A stretch of DNA of 64,000 nt. It comes from Phallusia fumigata. Its lineage: Eukaryota > Chordata > Ascidiacea > Phlebobranchia > Ascidiidae. Under the pieces are notes generated by a model, which saw only the letters and a list, made by a program, of their open reading frames with translations, was not told where the DNA came from and did no database searches. This document shows, piece after piece, positions 49,801 to 59,880 of this stretch. The stretch spans positions 1 to 64,000 of the forward strand of contig QXVZ01001034.1 in the NCBI GenBank assembly GCA_008931825.1, read 5' to 3'. A program made the translations under genes and the position numbers. How positions within the stretch are numbered: position 1 is the first letter of the stretch; each line of letters begins with the position of its first letter.

Positions 49801-52800
49801 CCTCTGCATTTTGCAACACAAGCATTTTATCCTGGGACGTTGATTGATTCGCACCTCCCAAGTTTTGTCATCAATCCGTTTGCAGCTATGATAACGTTTT
49901 CACAGTTTAAGGGCCAAGAAATGCATGTATCAGAATAAGCTGTTTTTGTGCAAATTTTGATGTGTCTAGTCCCCACAAGGTCAAACCTTCAAAAATATCC
50001 GCACGATTTTGCTGCACTGATCTGTAGTAGCGTTGTAATCATTTCTGCCAGTTGTGCTGGAATTTTAAATTTAATTTGTAGAATATTTCAGTGAAATCAG
50101 AGTTTGTTTTCCACGCAGGTGGTGGGGGACTTGCCCGATTTTTACAACCGATCAACAGGCCCCAGGTAAGTCAATTACAAACAAACGTAAGGTATAAAAA
50201 GCTAAATAACAAAAAAAACTTAATAGATCTTGAAATGTGTGATGGTGCAATGCAAAACCATTTAATGGCGCAACAAATTTAATTTTTAGTAATTGTCATG
50301 TGTTGTCAGTCAGCATGATAAAGCTACTTAACATTTTTAATTCATTTTTGTAATACTGTATTTCAAACAAAAACATTTTATTGTTTAACAAAGTTAAATG
50401 TGAAATTTATTTTCATTTTGCAGCTTCCGTCTCTTGGTCATGATGTGCACGACTCTGTTTCAGAAACTGTTACAAGCAACATCTTGCCTAGTTTGACTTC
50501 GAACAGTAAGTTTACATCATATATAGGGACACATCTACACTAAAGCGGGCCTGCACTAAAAATTCGTTCCAAGTCCAATCTACTGCCATCAAAACAGCAT
50601 TGAATAAGGCTGTTACTACCACCGTAAGGTTACTATAGGTCAACTTAAAATCGTTGGGCACTGGGATAATGAGGTTTTGCAGCCTCAGTAATACAAACAC
50701 ATCGACATGGCTGTCGGCTAAACAATTTTCTTGTTTAATAAATAATTCAAGTCCGTAAGACCTAAGCATTTTGTTTGAAATAGTTGAAAATAATTTTTTC
50801 TTAGTTTACTCGCTGCCGTTTTAACACGTATCTGTTTTCAGTTCACGCACAAATGCCAACGGAAACCGCAAGACCAGTGATTCAGTCAAGTAACGTAAGT
50901 TTGTGTTTGTCTTTCTGTTTATTTAGGGTTTAATCAAACGAATTAAGGTAGGGGTGCCCAACCCGCAACACATGTGGTTCACAGAGAAATTTCAAGTTGC
51001 CCGCGAGGCATTTTTTGAAATGCCGGCAAAACTTTCATAAATAGCAACTAATTTCCCCATAGACTTGCAGCAATTGTTGCAAAAATACTGGGTATTTTCA
51101 GCTAGTAAATTATGCAAAGAAATAGTAACAGCTTTCTGCTGCCTGTGCCAAGTTTTCAATCCTAACACTTTGGTTTCCTTTGACATATTGAATGCCATTA
51201 TTTCCGCACAATCATGTTTTGTGTTATTTGCTTCAACACATTCGTGCGCGCCTATAAACTCGTGCACAACGTAGAAAGCGATGAAACAACTTGATTGCTA
51301 TCCTAATGTTTTATTGCTTGTCATACAAAGGGGTGGAACACATATCTGGAAGGGGCTTTGGCGCGAAGATTTTGTCTGAATTTGAACCAATTGTAGTAAA
51401 AACTTAAATACAAAACTCCCGGTCGTCAAGTGTCCTGCTAAATCATTTGGAAAACGTATGTGGCCCTCCGGCCAAAAGTATTGGACAACCCTGAATTAAG
51501 GTTTTCAAATTTGAGAGCAAAACCGGAAATAAATTGTGGTGTGGTGTTCGTTTGGAAAAATGTTTTGGAAAACATCGGGATTTGTTTGGCAGCAACCACA
51601 TTGTGATATTACTGATACAGGCTTGACCAATAGGTCACAGCAGTTTTTTTCATGTGACGTCATGAAATCTCTTTCAGTGGTCGAAAAGACATGTAGCAAA
51701 TTTAACTTGGTTGGGAGTGTACAAAATATGGACACATCGGACAAGGCTTTACTACACACGATAAAACTAGTTCCAACGCTTATTGGACAAGTGGAAGAGG
51801 GCCTAATTTCCCCGTTTTGTCAACATACCGAAGAACAATTTCTTTACCCGTGTTCTTCTTTAGGTGATTTTGCGCCGTGAGGAGAGACTGAATGTTACCA
51901 TGGAAACAGATGTTGCAAGAGCCGTTGTAGAGAGGGGGTTCGAACTACAACTGGTGATGAGAGACATGGAAAGGTAATTATGGGATTCGAAATGTGTCTT
52001 TCGGGGGGAAGGGGGCATGTTCCCCCTAAATTGGATTGGGCCTTTTAATCAATCGTGACCCCAAAATTTTTGAAAATGATGAAACCCAAAATCTGTTTTA
52101 ATTATTTTAGGCGGGTTCAAAAACTGGCTTTCTGTACCATTAAAACAGTTTCAGCCTTTTTTAAATACTTTTGCTACATTTCGCAATAGAGCTTGTCGCA
52201 GTCGAAGGTAACCTGTTATTTGTAACATAAAAATGTCTGTATTGTAATGGCATATATTTCTGGTATTCTATATAAGTCATCTACACAAAAAATACTCACA
52301 AAAGTCAGCAGTCCCTTTATTACCTTTACGCAGCAACGCCCGCAAGTAAAAACATATTTCACGAGTAATTTCACATCAGCTTTTTCTCTTGTGGAACCAT
52401 ATGTGACGAGGAAGGACGAAATCTTGTTCATACAAAGTTCAAAGAAATTTGTTTGTGTTTACCTGATTTTGCAGGCAAATAAAATTTGCGCCGTCGCAGT
52501 GCAGCAACAAGCTGGATTATAGCGACGAATATCAAATGTCCGACGAGCTTGGCCTCTAAACTCTCGCACAGACAATAACAATTTCTGTTTGTTTACGCAG
52601 AGCCCCGGAAAGGTACACCACGGTTTTCCCACCCTCCGGTGACGTCACAGCAGAAGGAGGGAATGACGTTATGGAAAGCGAAACAGAATATGAAATAGCG
52701 ACATTCAGCGGATCAGGTGAAGGTCAGTAAAATTTGTCTACCCACGATATTTCGCTGTTAAAAAATAACCATAAGGTTCACATTGGATGGAAATATATGA

Positions 52801-53603
52801 AGCAAAAAGCTCGAAATTAAAGTGTACAGTTAAACTACCAAATTAATGGAACTTATTTATGGTTCGTAAAAATCAACAAAACTCTTTTTTACATTAACAC
52901 GACGCTTGATATTTGATACCTGGCGAAAAGACTATAATATTTCTAAATCATGTAAGTTATCGTTAAATTTTGTTGTTTTTATCTCTAAATTCTGTTAGAG
53001 TAGATTGAATAAATAACCGCGGTGATGATTGAATAAATAACCGCGGTGTCTGTCCAAGTCTATCGCTTTTCCAACTGATCCACACATCTTACCAACATAC
53101 GCTGATTCTTTCATAAAATCAGCCACAGGCTTATAAAGAATAAGATGTGATGAGTTTTAAACCTACAAATTAACTTAATCCACTTGTGGTTTACTAAATT
53201 AGCTAGAGACAATAGGAATGTCGGTATTGCTTGCACAAACGCCCAAAGACAAGATGATCTCGATAAATACAGCGATGTAAACATATGTTATCAGACTTTT
53301 TCAAACTAATTTTGTTAAAGGATGAGATATTGCATGTCTGGAAAATCACTTTAACCTTGGTGAGTTTTTTCAGGGATAGCGTGCGCTGAACAACCAATGG
53401 ACGCAGAAAACACCAACCCTTCAATTTAATTTCGTATTGACGAGTTGCGTGCAGAAGGAATGTGCAAAATCTGCCGAGTAAGCATTTCAGATCTTGTTCT
53501 TGTGCCTTATGGCCACTTGTGCACTTGTCAATCTTGTAACCCTCCTCGTTGCCCGCTTTGTAACAAGAAAGTCGAAAAGTCAATCCGCGCCTATATCACA
53601 TAA
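46836..53603 (+). CDS. IAP-2: single-BIR, UBA, RING IAP paralogue
   Basis: A diverged IAP, about 456 residues in the model. Exons: 46836-46896 (candidate first), 47433-47774, 47839-47959, 48951-49127, 49595-49707, 50119-50165, 50424-50505, 50842-50894, 51864-51973, 52601-52716, 53455-53603. Lengths and phases of exons 4, 5, 6 and 8 equal those of IAP-1 (177, 113, 47 and 53 bp). Order: N-terminal helical domain, atypical BIR, Ser/Thr linker, UBA (VARAVVERGFELQ), RING. BIR2 and BIR3 are absent: the exon before the UBA joins directly in phase 0. The RING reads CKIC, VPYGHLCTCQSC, RCPLC, so one ligand Cys is Tyr. Conserved RING-lead codons continue upstream of 53455 but carry an in-frame TAA at about 53436; the model uses the acceptor TGCGTGCAG that bypasses it. 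The start exon is weak (donor GTGTGG). Confidence 0.72.
47433..47959 (+). other. IAP-2 N-terminal helical domain
   Basis: Two exons encode about 150 residues: VKELLQPVVSGKWNQLQL, a helical core with LSLFEFENMRFENTCRDR, and a second exon ending LICADGAIQDR. The FEFENM core aligns with AEFENL in IAP-1, and both exons sit directly before BIR1 with the same phase. IAP-3 carries a near-identical copy. Function unknown. Confidence 0.65.
48133..48490. repeat. Exact direct duplication of about 178 bp around an N
   Basis: The segment from CCCAAAAAGTACACATGAAT to AAGGGTGGCAGTA is repeated without visible change on either side of the N at 48311. As at 16979, it is probably an overlap of contig ends left in the assembly. 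The repeated piece contains the tail of an AACTC-family repeat. Confidence 0.75.
48478..48690. mobile_element. MITE rich in GTACGGTACC palindromes (IAP-2 intron)
   Basis: Ends GGTGGCAGTACGG and, complemented, ATGGCAGTATGGTAC. The body has repeated TACCGTAC and GGTACC palindromes and an internal module with its own ends. It is inserted in a minus-strand AACTC repeat, whose other half resumes at about 48745 (GATGGATCGAGGTTGAACGC). The same nested pair is in IAP-3 at 61151-61392, so it predates the duplication. Confidence 0.7.
49151..49315. mobile_element. MITE present only in the IAP-2 copy of the BIR intron
   Basis: Starts with 36-bp arms (49151-49186 and 49201-49236, 33 of 36 paired) reading TACACCAGCCGGGACCAAAG. 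It ends with CATCTGGTGTGAATCAGCC, the same end as the fragment nested in the BEL/Pao element at 12730. IAP-3 lacks it at the matching place. Confidence 0.6.
50949..51493. mobile_element. hAT non-autonomous element with perfect 8-bp target duplication
   Basis: 545 bp with ends TAGGGGTGCCCAACC and, complemented, CAGGGTTGTCCAATAC. It is flanked by AATTAAGG at 50941-50948 and 51494-51501. The perfect duplication indicates a fairly recent insertion. The 91-codon minus-strand frame inside may be a leftover of transposase-derived sequence. It sits in the IAP-2 intron where IAP-1 has its BIR2 and BIR3 exons. Confidence 0.85.
51502..51850 (+). other. IAP-2 intron remainder with an open frame
   Basis: A 114-codon plus-strand frame (51536-51880) runs to just past the UBA exon acceptor. 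It has no BIR-like residues (no C-x2-C or GFFY motif). A piece after CTTTCAG at about 51677 could be an alternative exon but shows no similarity to IAP-1. Confidence 0.3.
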
Positions 53604-53865
53604 GAGCGCCACCTCGTGTCGAGCTACACGAACCAATATAAAGACGCATTTTTCCATTTGACGTGTTTATGTTTTTTAACTTAATTTATTAATTTAAAGT
53701 TTTTGTGTTTGCATATCTTTCCTTTGCTTTAAATTCTACAATATTCTGCCACATATTAGTTGCTTGTCGTGTATTGTATTATTGTGTAGCAACCAAGTTG
53801 CAAAGTTGGGCAAAATTAGCTATAAGCGCTTGCAAAGCGGTTGATTTTCGATGCTCAACAAACAA

Positions 53866-54012
53866 CATGAAGTGCAAAAACAACTGTGTGAGGATACATG
53901 GACTCTGTCCTGGCAATCTCAGAAGCTTTGAGGAGGTGTACGAAGATTATGGCGCTGTCAAGGACGTTGGTATAGAGTTTTCACATGTAGAAAGCGATCA
54001 AACCTCGATCTA
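53866..54012 (+). CDS. Small open frame in the IAP-2 3' region
   Basis: 48 codons from ATG with protein-like composition (CKNNCVRIHGLCPG, then an acidic half with FEEVYEDYGAVKD). It lies 260 bp after the IAP-2 stop and before its poly(A) signal. It could be a downstream coding exon, a peptide or chance. No family recognised. Confidence 0.2.
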
Positions 54013-54246
54013 ATTCGTCCACGCATATTAAAGAAAAATTAATTGCTTAACAAAACATCTGCATTTCCAACTGAGACCCATAAGCGCATATACCGTGGAC
54101 CCTACAAAGCGACTTGCATCGAGCAGCTGCACGAAAAAGCTACATCAGGTTTTTTTTAAATTTAGATTACCTTCCCTTTTTCGTAATCTTGTGTAATATG
54201 GCGCTTGTTTTTGTACAAATGTCACATACGATTTGCTGTGCAGGTA

Positions 54247-54252
54247 AATAAA
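54247..54252 (+). terminator. Polyadenylation signal for IAP-2
   Basis: AATAAA about 645 bp after the stop codon, in a block conserved with 42970 downstream of IAP-1. Confidence 0.6.
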
Positions 54253-54303
54253 ATTGTATTCAAAAATGCAACTGTGGTATAGTAAGGATTGATTTCTTTT
54301 TTC

Positions 54304-54411
54304 ATGGGGTTCGAACCCGGGACGATGCCGAGAACTAATCCCGATCAGGTTGTTTTATGTCTGTATATGGGTCGAGCGCTCAGACCATTTGACCAAGTGC
54401 TCGCGTCGTTT
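54304..54411 (-). repeat. tRNA-derived SINE-like element
   Basis: On the minus strand it holds an A-box TTGGTCAAATGGTCTGAGCG and a perfect B-box GGGTTCGAACCCC about 60 bp apart. The 5' end CGAGCAC does not pair with the sequence after the B-box, and no T-run terminator follows, so a functional tRNA is unlikely. Confidence 0.5.
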
Positions 54412-54734
54412 GATAGATGTTTTTGCTAATAAACGTAGGACACCATGTGTTTGCAACAAAATGAATTTGCAAATGAAAGTTTTACCATGTCAAGCAGACA
54501 CATAGGATTTTATTGTGCAGTTGTTGTTTCAAGTTGCATGGAACTGTCAAAAAGCAAAAATACTATCTAACAAATATGGTGGTAGGGCCTTTAGTAGTGC
54601 AAGGGAGGGCCATTGTTTTCCAATGTAAAAGTAAGGCCACAAGTGCTGGCAGCAAACAAACAACCGTAGACTGTTTTAAAAGATAGTATACACATACACA
54701 ACCAATAATCTTCCAACTGTGTCTATATTTTCGC

Positions 54735-55060
54735 CACTCATACGTGGGGACGTTACACAGCTATCTCCTACTTGGTGATAGTATTAGTTTTGTCGCCATG
54801 ATTTCCGTCACCAAGTTGGACGAAAACACAAGCGAGTCACTTTGTGAGGTTTGTTTGCCCTGCGTTTGGGAAAGCCCCCGGGGGAAGTTTTTAACCGTTG
54901 TCGAAATGGCGCAGGCAGCGAATGTCTGGTGCTGTAGCAAAATAATGATCAAATCCGCTCCATATGCTGCGTCTTTTACCAAGTTGCATGCCTTAAGCAG
55001 TTGTGGTCTGTCTTGTTGCCATATTATTAAACTATGTGAAAGATATTTTAACAAAGGGTT
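54735..55060 (+). repeat. Flanking block shared with 43.6-44.1 kb, left half
   Basis: Contains a worn AACTC repeat and then the GGGAAAGCCCCCGGGGGAAG and AAGTTGCATGCCTTAAGC segments in the same order as downstream of IAP-1. The long frame at 54744-55175 and its mirror on the other strand follow this repeat and are not taken as a gene. Confidence 0.55.
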
Positions 55061-55173
55061 TGTACTGACTAAGAGCACAAAAGGAAACACACCGAAATCT
55101 GACTCCAAAAGTAAATTACATTCACGAAACAATGTTGATAACAATGCGACAAGTCAACGAATACAATTGCTCT

Positions 55174-55757
55174 GAATAAAAACCATATTCAGATCTATCT
55201 GGTTCTAGTTTTTCTTATACTTGTACTTGTACTTTTGTTACGCTATCTAAGTTATTATGTTACGCTCTTTAAGTTATGTTACGTACTCTAAGTTATGTTA
55301 CGTACTCTAAGTTATTACTTTACGCTCTGATTTGATGAAGAATAGGCATAGCTTATACAACATATCGAGACTAAGACAAATGAGATAATGAGTAAACGCG
55401 ACGGCTACATAATTATGCTGGTGTCAGAGGTGATATAAATTAAAATCGTAACCCGTCTCTTAGTTGCTTATACTGTGTGTCATATTAAATTGGACGGATG
55501 GACAATTAGAACGACGACGACTTTACCGTTCTGTGTAAAAGAGTTGGTGCAAGTTCGCAATAATTATAACATAACCTTAGGGTATATGTTACATGGTTCA
55601 AGGCGGTTAACAGTTGTTTTTGTTTTCCGAGTATAAGGCCGCAAAGTAATTAAGCGTACCGGGCCAAATATGGTTAACTTGAACCGACGAAAACAAGAAA
55701 TGGTGTGACGTAACACTGAAATGAAATTCAAAGCAACATAGACAACATATTTCGACA
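55174..55757 (-). mobile_element. Solo-LTR-like element, copy 2
   Basis: Matches 17868-18355. TG...CA ends on the plus strand are TGAATAAAAACC and CATATTTCGACA. It interrupts the flanking block that is continuous at 43.9 kb, so it came in after that duplication. A 22-bp-type tandem repeat (TTATGTTACGTACTCTAAG) at about 55236-55330 is specific to this copy. No internal retroelement region adjoins it. Confidence 0.6.
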
Positions 55758-55794
55758 CATCGCATATCGCGGTCACTACAGGTTCAATCTTTTT

Positions 55795-56060
55795 AGCATA
55801 GTGCGAACAAAAGTTTAAATTTGAAGGGGAGTTTCTCGTTCTTCTTTGGCAAAGCAGCCACAATAAACTTTACCTACATTGCGGCCTCTTTGCTCTACAG
55901 AAGTTGCGAATGCCATGATTAGGTAATAACTTCATCGGTGGTTGCGAGATATAGGCCTATACCTATATAGACCAAACTGTAAAATAAATTCGCAACGGCT
56001 TGTAATGTACTAAATTACACTGCTAAGTTATCACTGCAGCAGTTCTTTGTTTACTTTTAC
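55795..56060 (+). repeat. Flanking block, right half
   Basis: Resumes the 43.97 kb block after the LTR (AGTGCGAACAAAAG, then ACATTGCGGCCTC). Confidence 0.5.
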
Positions 56061-56106
56061 GCTTCGATCAGCATTGTCTTATTTTTAAAATGTTCCATTT
56101 GCCATT

Positions 56107-57210
56107 GTAGGGTCACATTGATGACGTCGTACTTATTACTACAAGAAGTAGCTTTTGCCTGATATCTTTTATACTCTTAAGTCCTCAATGCTATCTGAAC
56201 TGTTACTTGGCTGAGTTATGTCCAGTAAAAGAGACTACGTTAGACTGTTAGTTAATTTATTAAATGAACGCTAGTTAAGTCTGGTCTTAGATTCTGATTC
56301 CGAGAGTCTTGTATTATCGTTTCCGATTCCGAACGAAGGAACGCATTCCATTGGGTTGGAATGATTCCAACGGAATCGAAATGCGAAAACGACAAGGAAG
56401 AAATNTGGCGCAGTCAACATTTTTCGGAACTGGCCAAACGAAAGTACGGGTTCCCACAGTGCAAAAGCCTTTGTGGACATTGCAGTTCGACATAATCCCC
56501 AAAGCGCTGCGCATTTTTTTGTTAATAGGGTCGTAGTAAATGGAATAGAATAGAATGCCTGATCGAATTGAATTGAATGACTGTGTGTCACAACGTACGT
56601 GAATATATAGTGGTAAAGTGACAATGACGTATCAAGGTGTTAAACATGATACTATCGAGTGACGACAAGTTGAAGCGATGAAATACGGAGGTGTGATATA
56701 AAACCCCCCCCCCCACAGATGTTAATGGCGCTTATGCAACATTCTCGACACGCGAAACTCTACATAGGTTCCCCCGCCGAAAAGCGATTTCCGGAATTTG
56801 TTGATAAGATTGCACAAAATTTGTGCGATTTTTATAAGTTTCGCGTGTGAGTTGACCGAATATCCATACACTAACATTTACCTTAAATATGGTACACGTA
56901 CAATAATGACAATACAATGAAGAACATCCGGTAGTTTTTTGAAGGGAGTACAACACTTTAGCACTCGTACCATCACGTCGGGGTCACCAATTTATGTAGG
57001 GTCACTATTGATGACGTCGTGCTTATTACTACAAGACGTAACTTTTGCCTGATATCTTTTATACTCTTAAGTCCTCAATGCTATCTGAACTGTTACTTGG
57101 CTGAGTTATGTCCAGTTAAAAGAAACTATACGTTAGCCTGTTAGTTAATTTATTAAATGAACGTTAAGTCTGGTCTTAGATTCTGATTCCGAGTGTTTTG
57201 CTTATTACAA
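56107..57210. mobile_element. LTR-like direct repeat pair
   Basis: Two blocks of about 200 bp (56107-56315 and 56995-57205) start TGTAGGGTCAC and share TTTTATACTCTTAAGTCCTC and TTCTGATTCCGAG. A TGGCGCAGTCAAC sequence after an N at 56405 resembles a primer-binding site. Further similarity (TAATGGCGCTTATGCAA at about 56723 and 57537) extends the pair. It looks like a broken, short LTR-element derivative of unknown family. The Ns at 56405 and 57536 make the layout unreliable. Confidence 0.4.
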
Positions 57211-57639
57211 CGCATGTGAATATATACCAAAAAGGTGACGATGACGTAATGGTACGAGTGCTAAAGTGACAAATGGCAATCGAGGTCAAATACAGACGTG
57301 ACGATGACGAAATACAACGTACATGCAATCGCGTGACAATACTCCCTCAAATGTTATTTGCACTAATATGTGACGTCAATACACGAAACTCCACAGCTGC
57401 AGTGAGAGCTAGACTCTCCAGTTCTAATAATAAGGTATTGAGTAGCCTTTCACAAAAGCTCACCTGAAAGACTTGGGGTTATCATTTTGTGTTTAATTTT
57501 TTGATGCTTTGTTGAACTGCCTGTGCAGTTCAGAANTAATGGCGCTTATGCAATATTCTCGACACGCAAAACTCTACACCATGACACAATTTTCTCTGCA
57601 TATTTCATTTTACAGTTTTTACCGAAATTTGTCTGTCTT

Positions 57640-58060
57640 AACCCTTGTGGTTTTAAATGTTACCGTTATCATTATACATATTACACCTGTACGTTAACTT
57701 GGTGGCGCTGGTTTTGGAATAAAAAGGGAATAACCGGAAAACATAAATGCCACTTTTTTATTGGAGCTGTATGTAATGGCAGCAGGTGGCTTTTTGGTGT
57801 AAAAACAGACTTTATTAGGTTACAAAATGGTTCGATCACGTTTTGTTTTATTCTCATTGTTAAACCCTCTGCGGTAAGTTCTAACATCCAGAGTACGTGA
57901 CATCTCTCACAGGTTGTTCTAGTCTCATTCTCACCACTATGTTCTCACATTTGTCCTGACACGCATGGCACCAGCTGAACCAATCACATGAAGCCAAGTA
58001 GCGTCGTGACGCGCAATTAAACGTAACTACCGAATGGGAATTTCCCTACAAAAACACCTC
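57640..58060 (+). promoter_or_regulatory. Upstream block with a palindromic kappa-B-like site (IAP-3 side)
   Basis: Homologous to the block at 44220-44690. It carries GGGAATTTCCC at 58036-58046, a perfect palindromic NF-kappa-B-type site at the same relative place as the IAP-2 site, 1.8 kb before the candidate IAP-3 first exon. The block may itself be a dispersed repeat, so function is inference. Confidence 0.4.
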
Positions 58061-59590
58061 GCTGGAGAAGCGAGCGGCGCGATGGCACCACGACTGGGTT
58101 GGACAACATGGGTGGATACCAGAAGGATAAAATGTAAGTAGGTAAACAACGAACACCGAATAACAAACCGTACCCAACTTTGGAGGAGCTTAAATGCCTA
58201 TGGCTAATGAAATAAGAACACCGTAAATATTCGGGAATAAAATAAAACGTATTAAATTCATGATTAAAATCAAATAATTTACCACGAGTTTTTTTCGTAA
58301 GATAGTGTGTGCCAGAAAGCAAATGCACTAAGGAAAACACTTAAAAAATAAAACACATTTAATGAGATGAGGCAGAAAAAATACATTTCCTTAGGGCAAC
58401 ACTCCTTTTTAAGGTTGCAGATCCTTTGTAGGACTTTTATGATTTAGCTCATTGTTTGTGGCAACTGGGAGGGGGAAAACTACCAAGATTGTATTTTCAA
58501 TATTTATTCTATACTAGGCCATGCTACAAAATGATGTGTGGCAGTATTTGTGTTTGGTCATCATAATGACCAGATAACAACAGTGCTTGTGGTTATACCA
58601 TTCATTTATTCCAGTTTTTTCTGTTTGGATGGAAAACCTGTTTAAAACTATGTTTGATGTGTAAAATTCGAAGGCCTGATTGGGGTCCAATTCTTCAATT
58701 ATAGTTTTCTAATCAAACAGGTTGAGTTGGTCCATAAATTTAGTATTTTTTTCTGTGATAGCACCTTTGTTTGCTTGAGCAAAATTGTGGTGTGAAAGCT
58801 CTTTTTTTATACTCATACAGATGCCACTGAATAGTAAAAGGAAAACAAAATGCATGCACACATTTTACATAAGAATAGTGAATAGTTCACTAACTTAACC
58901 CTATTTAGGTCATCTAGGTTTTTGATCACTTTTTTGTTGTTGTCGTGGAAGACATCAACATTTCCATTAACAATCCATGTTGATCTGTCCCCACAATTTT
59001 TTGCATCTTTGTTGGGTTGTAGCACGATTCAGATTCAGAATTTGTGGCAAAGTGTTCAAGGCTTTGAGCTTAACTTATTAATTTAGGCAACACACATAAC
59101 CTATTCACAATCTTTTTAAGTAGAATGTGGCCTTTAATGCACTCATCACAGCAAAGGGAAAACAGCTCGAGGTACATAACAGTAGCAAATGCAGGAATAG
59201 CTGGTAATATGTAAGTTAGAAAACAGGTTACTAAATGTTAGGCTACTATGTTTCTAGCATTAACTTTTTTAAATGTTTTCTAAATGTATTTCTAGATGTT
59301 GGCAGATCAATAAATTTATCCAGCATTTTGGTGTAGAAAGCTGCTGTGCAGTAAAAAGACATTAGATATCTGGTGAGTTAAAAAGATCTTGCTGTGCATT
59401 TACTTAGTTCCTTTTTGATTGTTTTTACTTGACAGAAAAAATGCTTTGGGTTTCCCCGGTGGGTTCGGAGATGTTTTACCAGGGACACCCCCGTGCAAAA
59501 AAACACCGTCGTATATATGTACGTCGGCATACAGCGGGATGTGCCACTTTACACTGAGCATCAGGCCAGACAGACTGTTAGGCGGAGGCG
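58061..59590. other. IAP-3 upstream region, no supported gene
   Basis: AT-rich non-coding sequence apart from a GC-richer island at about 59440-59620, where open frames overlap on both strands. No conserved splice context. Confidence 0.35.
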
Positions 59591-59880
59591 AAAAGAGTTT
59601 CCACTTGCTCGGCAAATGAAAACGAGTGAGACAAGAGAGAAATAATCATGATGAGAGAGCGACGACGAAAATAGAATAGGCCTTTCCCCAACAAGCGCGA
59701 GTGAAAGGAGTGAGGCGAGACAAAAAAGAAAAAAGCAATGATTGAAGAACGCAGTCGGCGACCTCTGCTGCCAACAGCGTTCGCAAGTTTTAGTACGTGG
59801 CAAAATGAGTGGCCACAGCAAAACGATTTCTATGCACATTTTCGTTCCAGCCACTTTGGTTAGTGACTTCATATGTTGTA

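Noticed and set aside
49517-49861. 114-codon minus-strand frame across IAP-2
   Set aside because: Mirror of the BIR exon at 49595-49707; the same mirror appears at 62934-63472 opposite IAP-3.
54304-54411. Possible functional tRNA gene on the minus strand
   Set aside because: A and B boxes are good, but no acceptor stem or anticodon arm folds and no terminator follows; a tRNA-derived SINE fits better.
54744-55175. 143-codon plus-strand frame as a gene
   Set aside because: It lies in a block repeated near 43.8 kb whose copy does not keep the frame, and the opposite strand is equally open.
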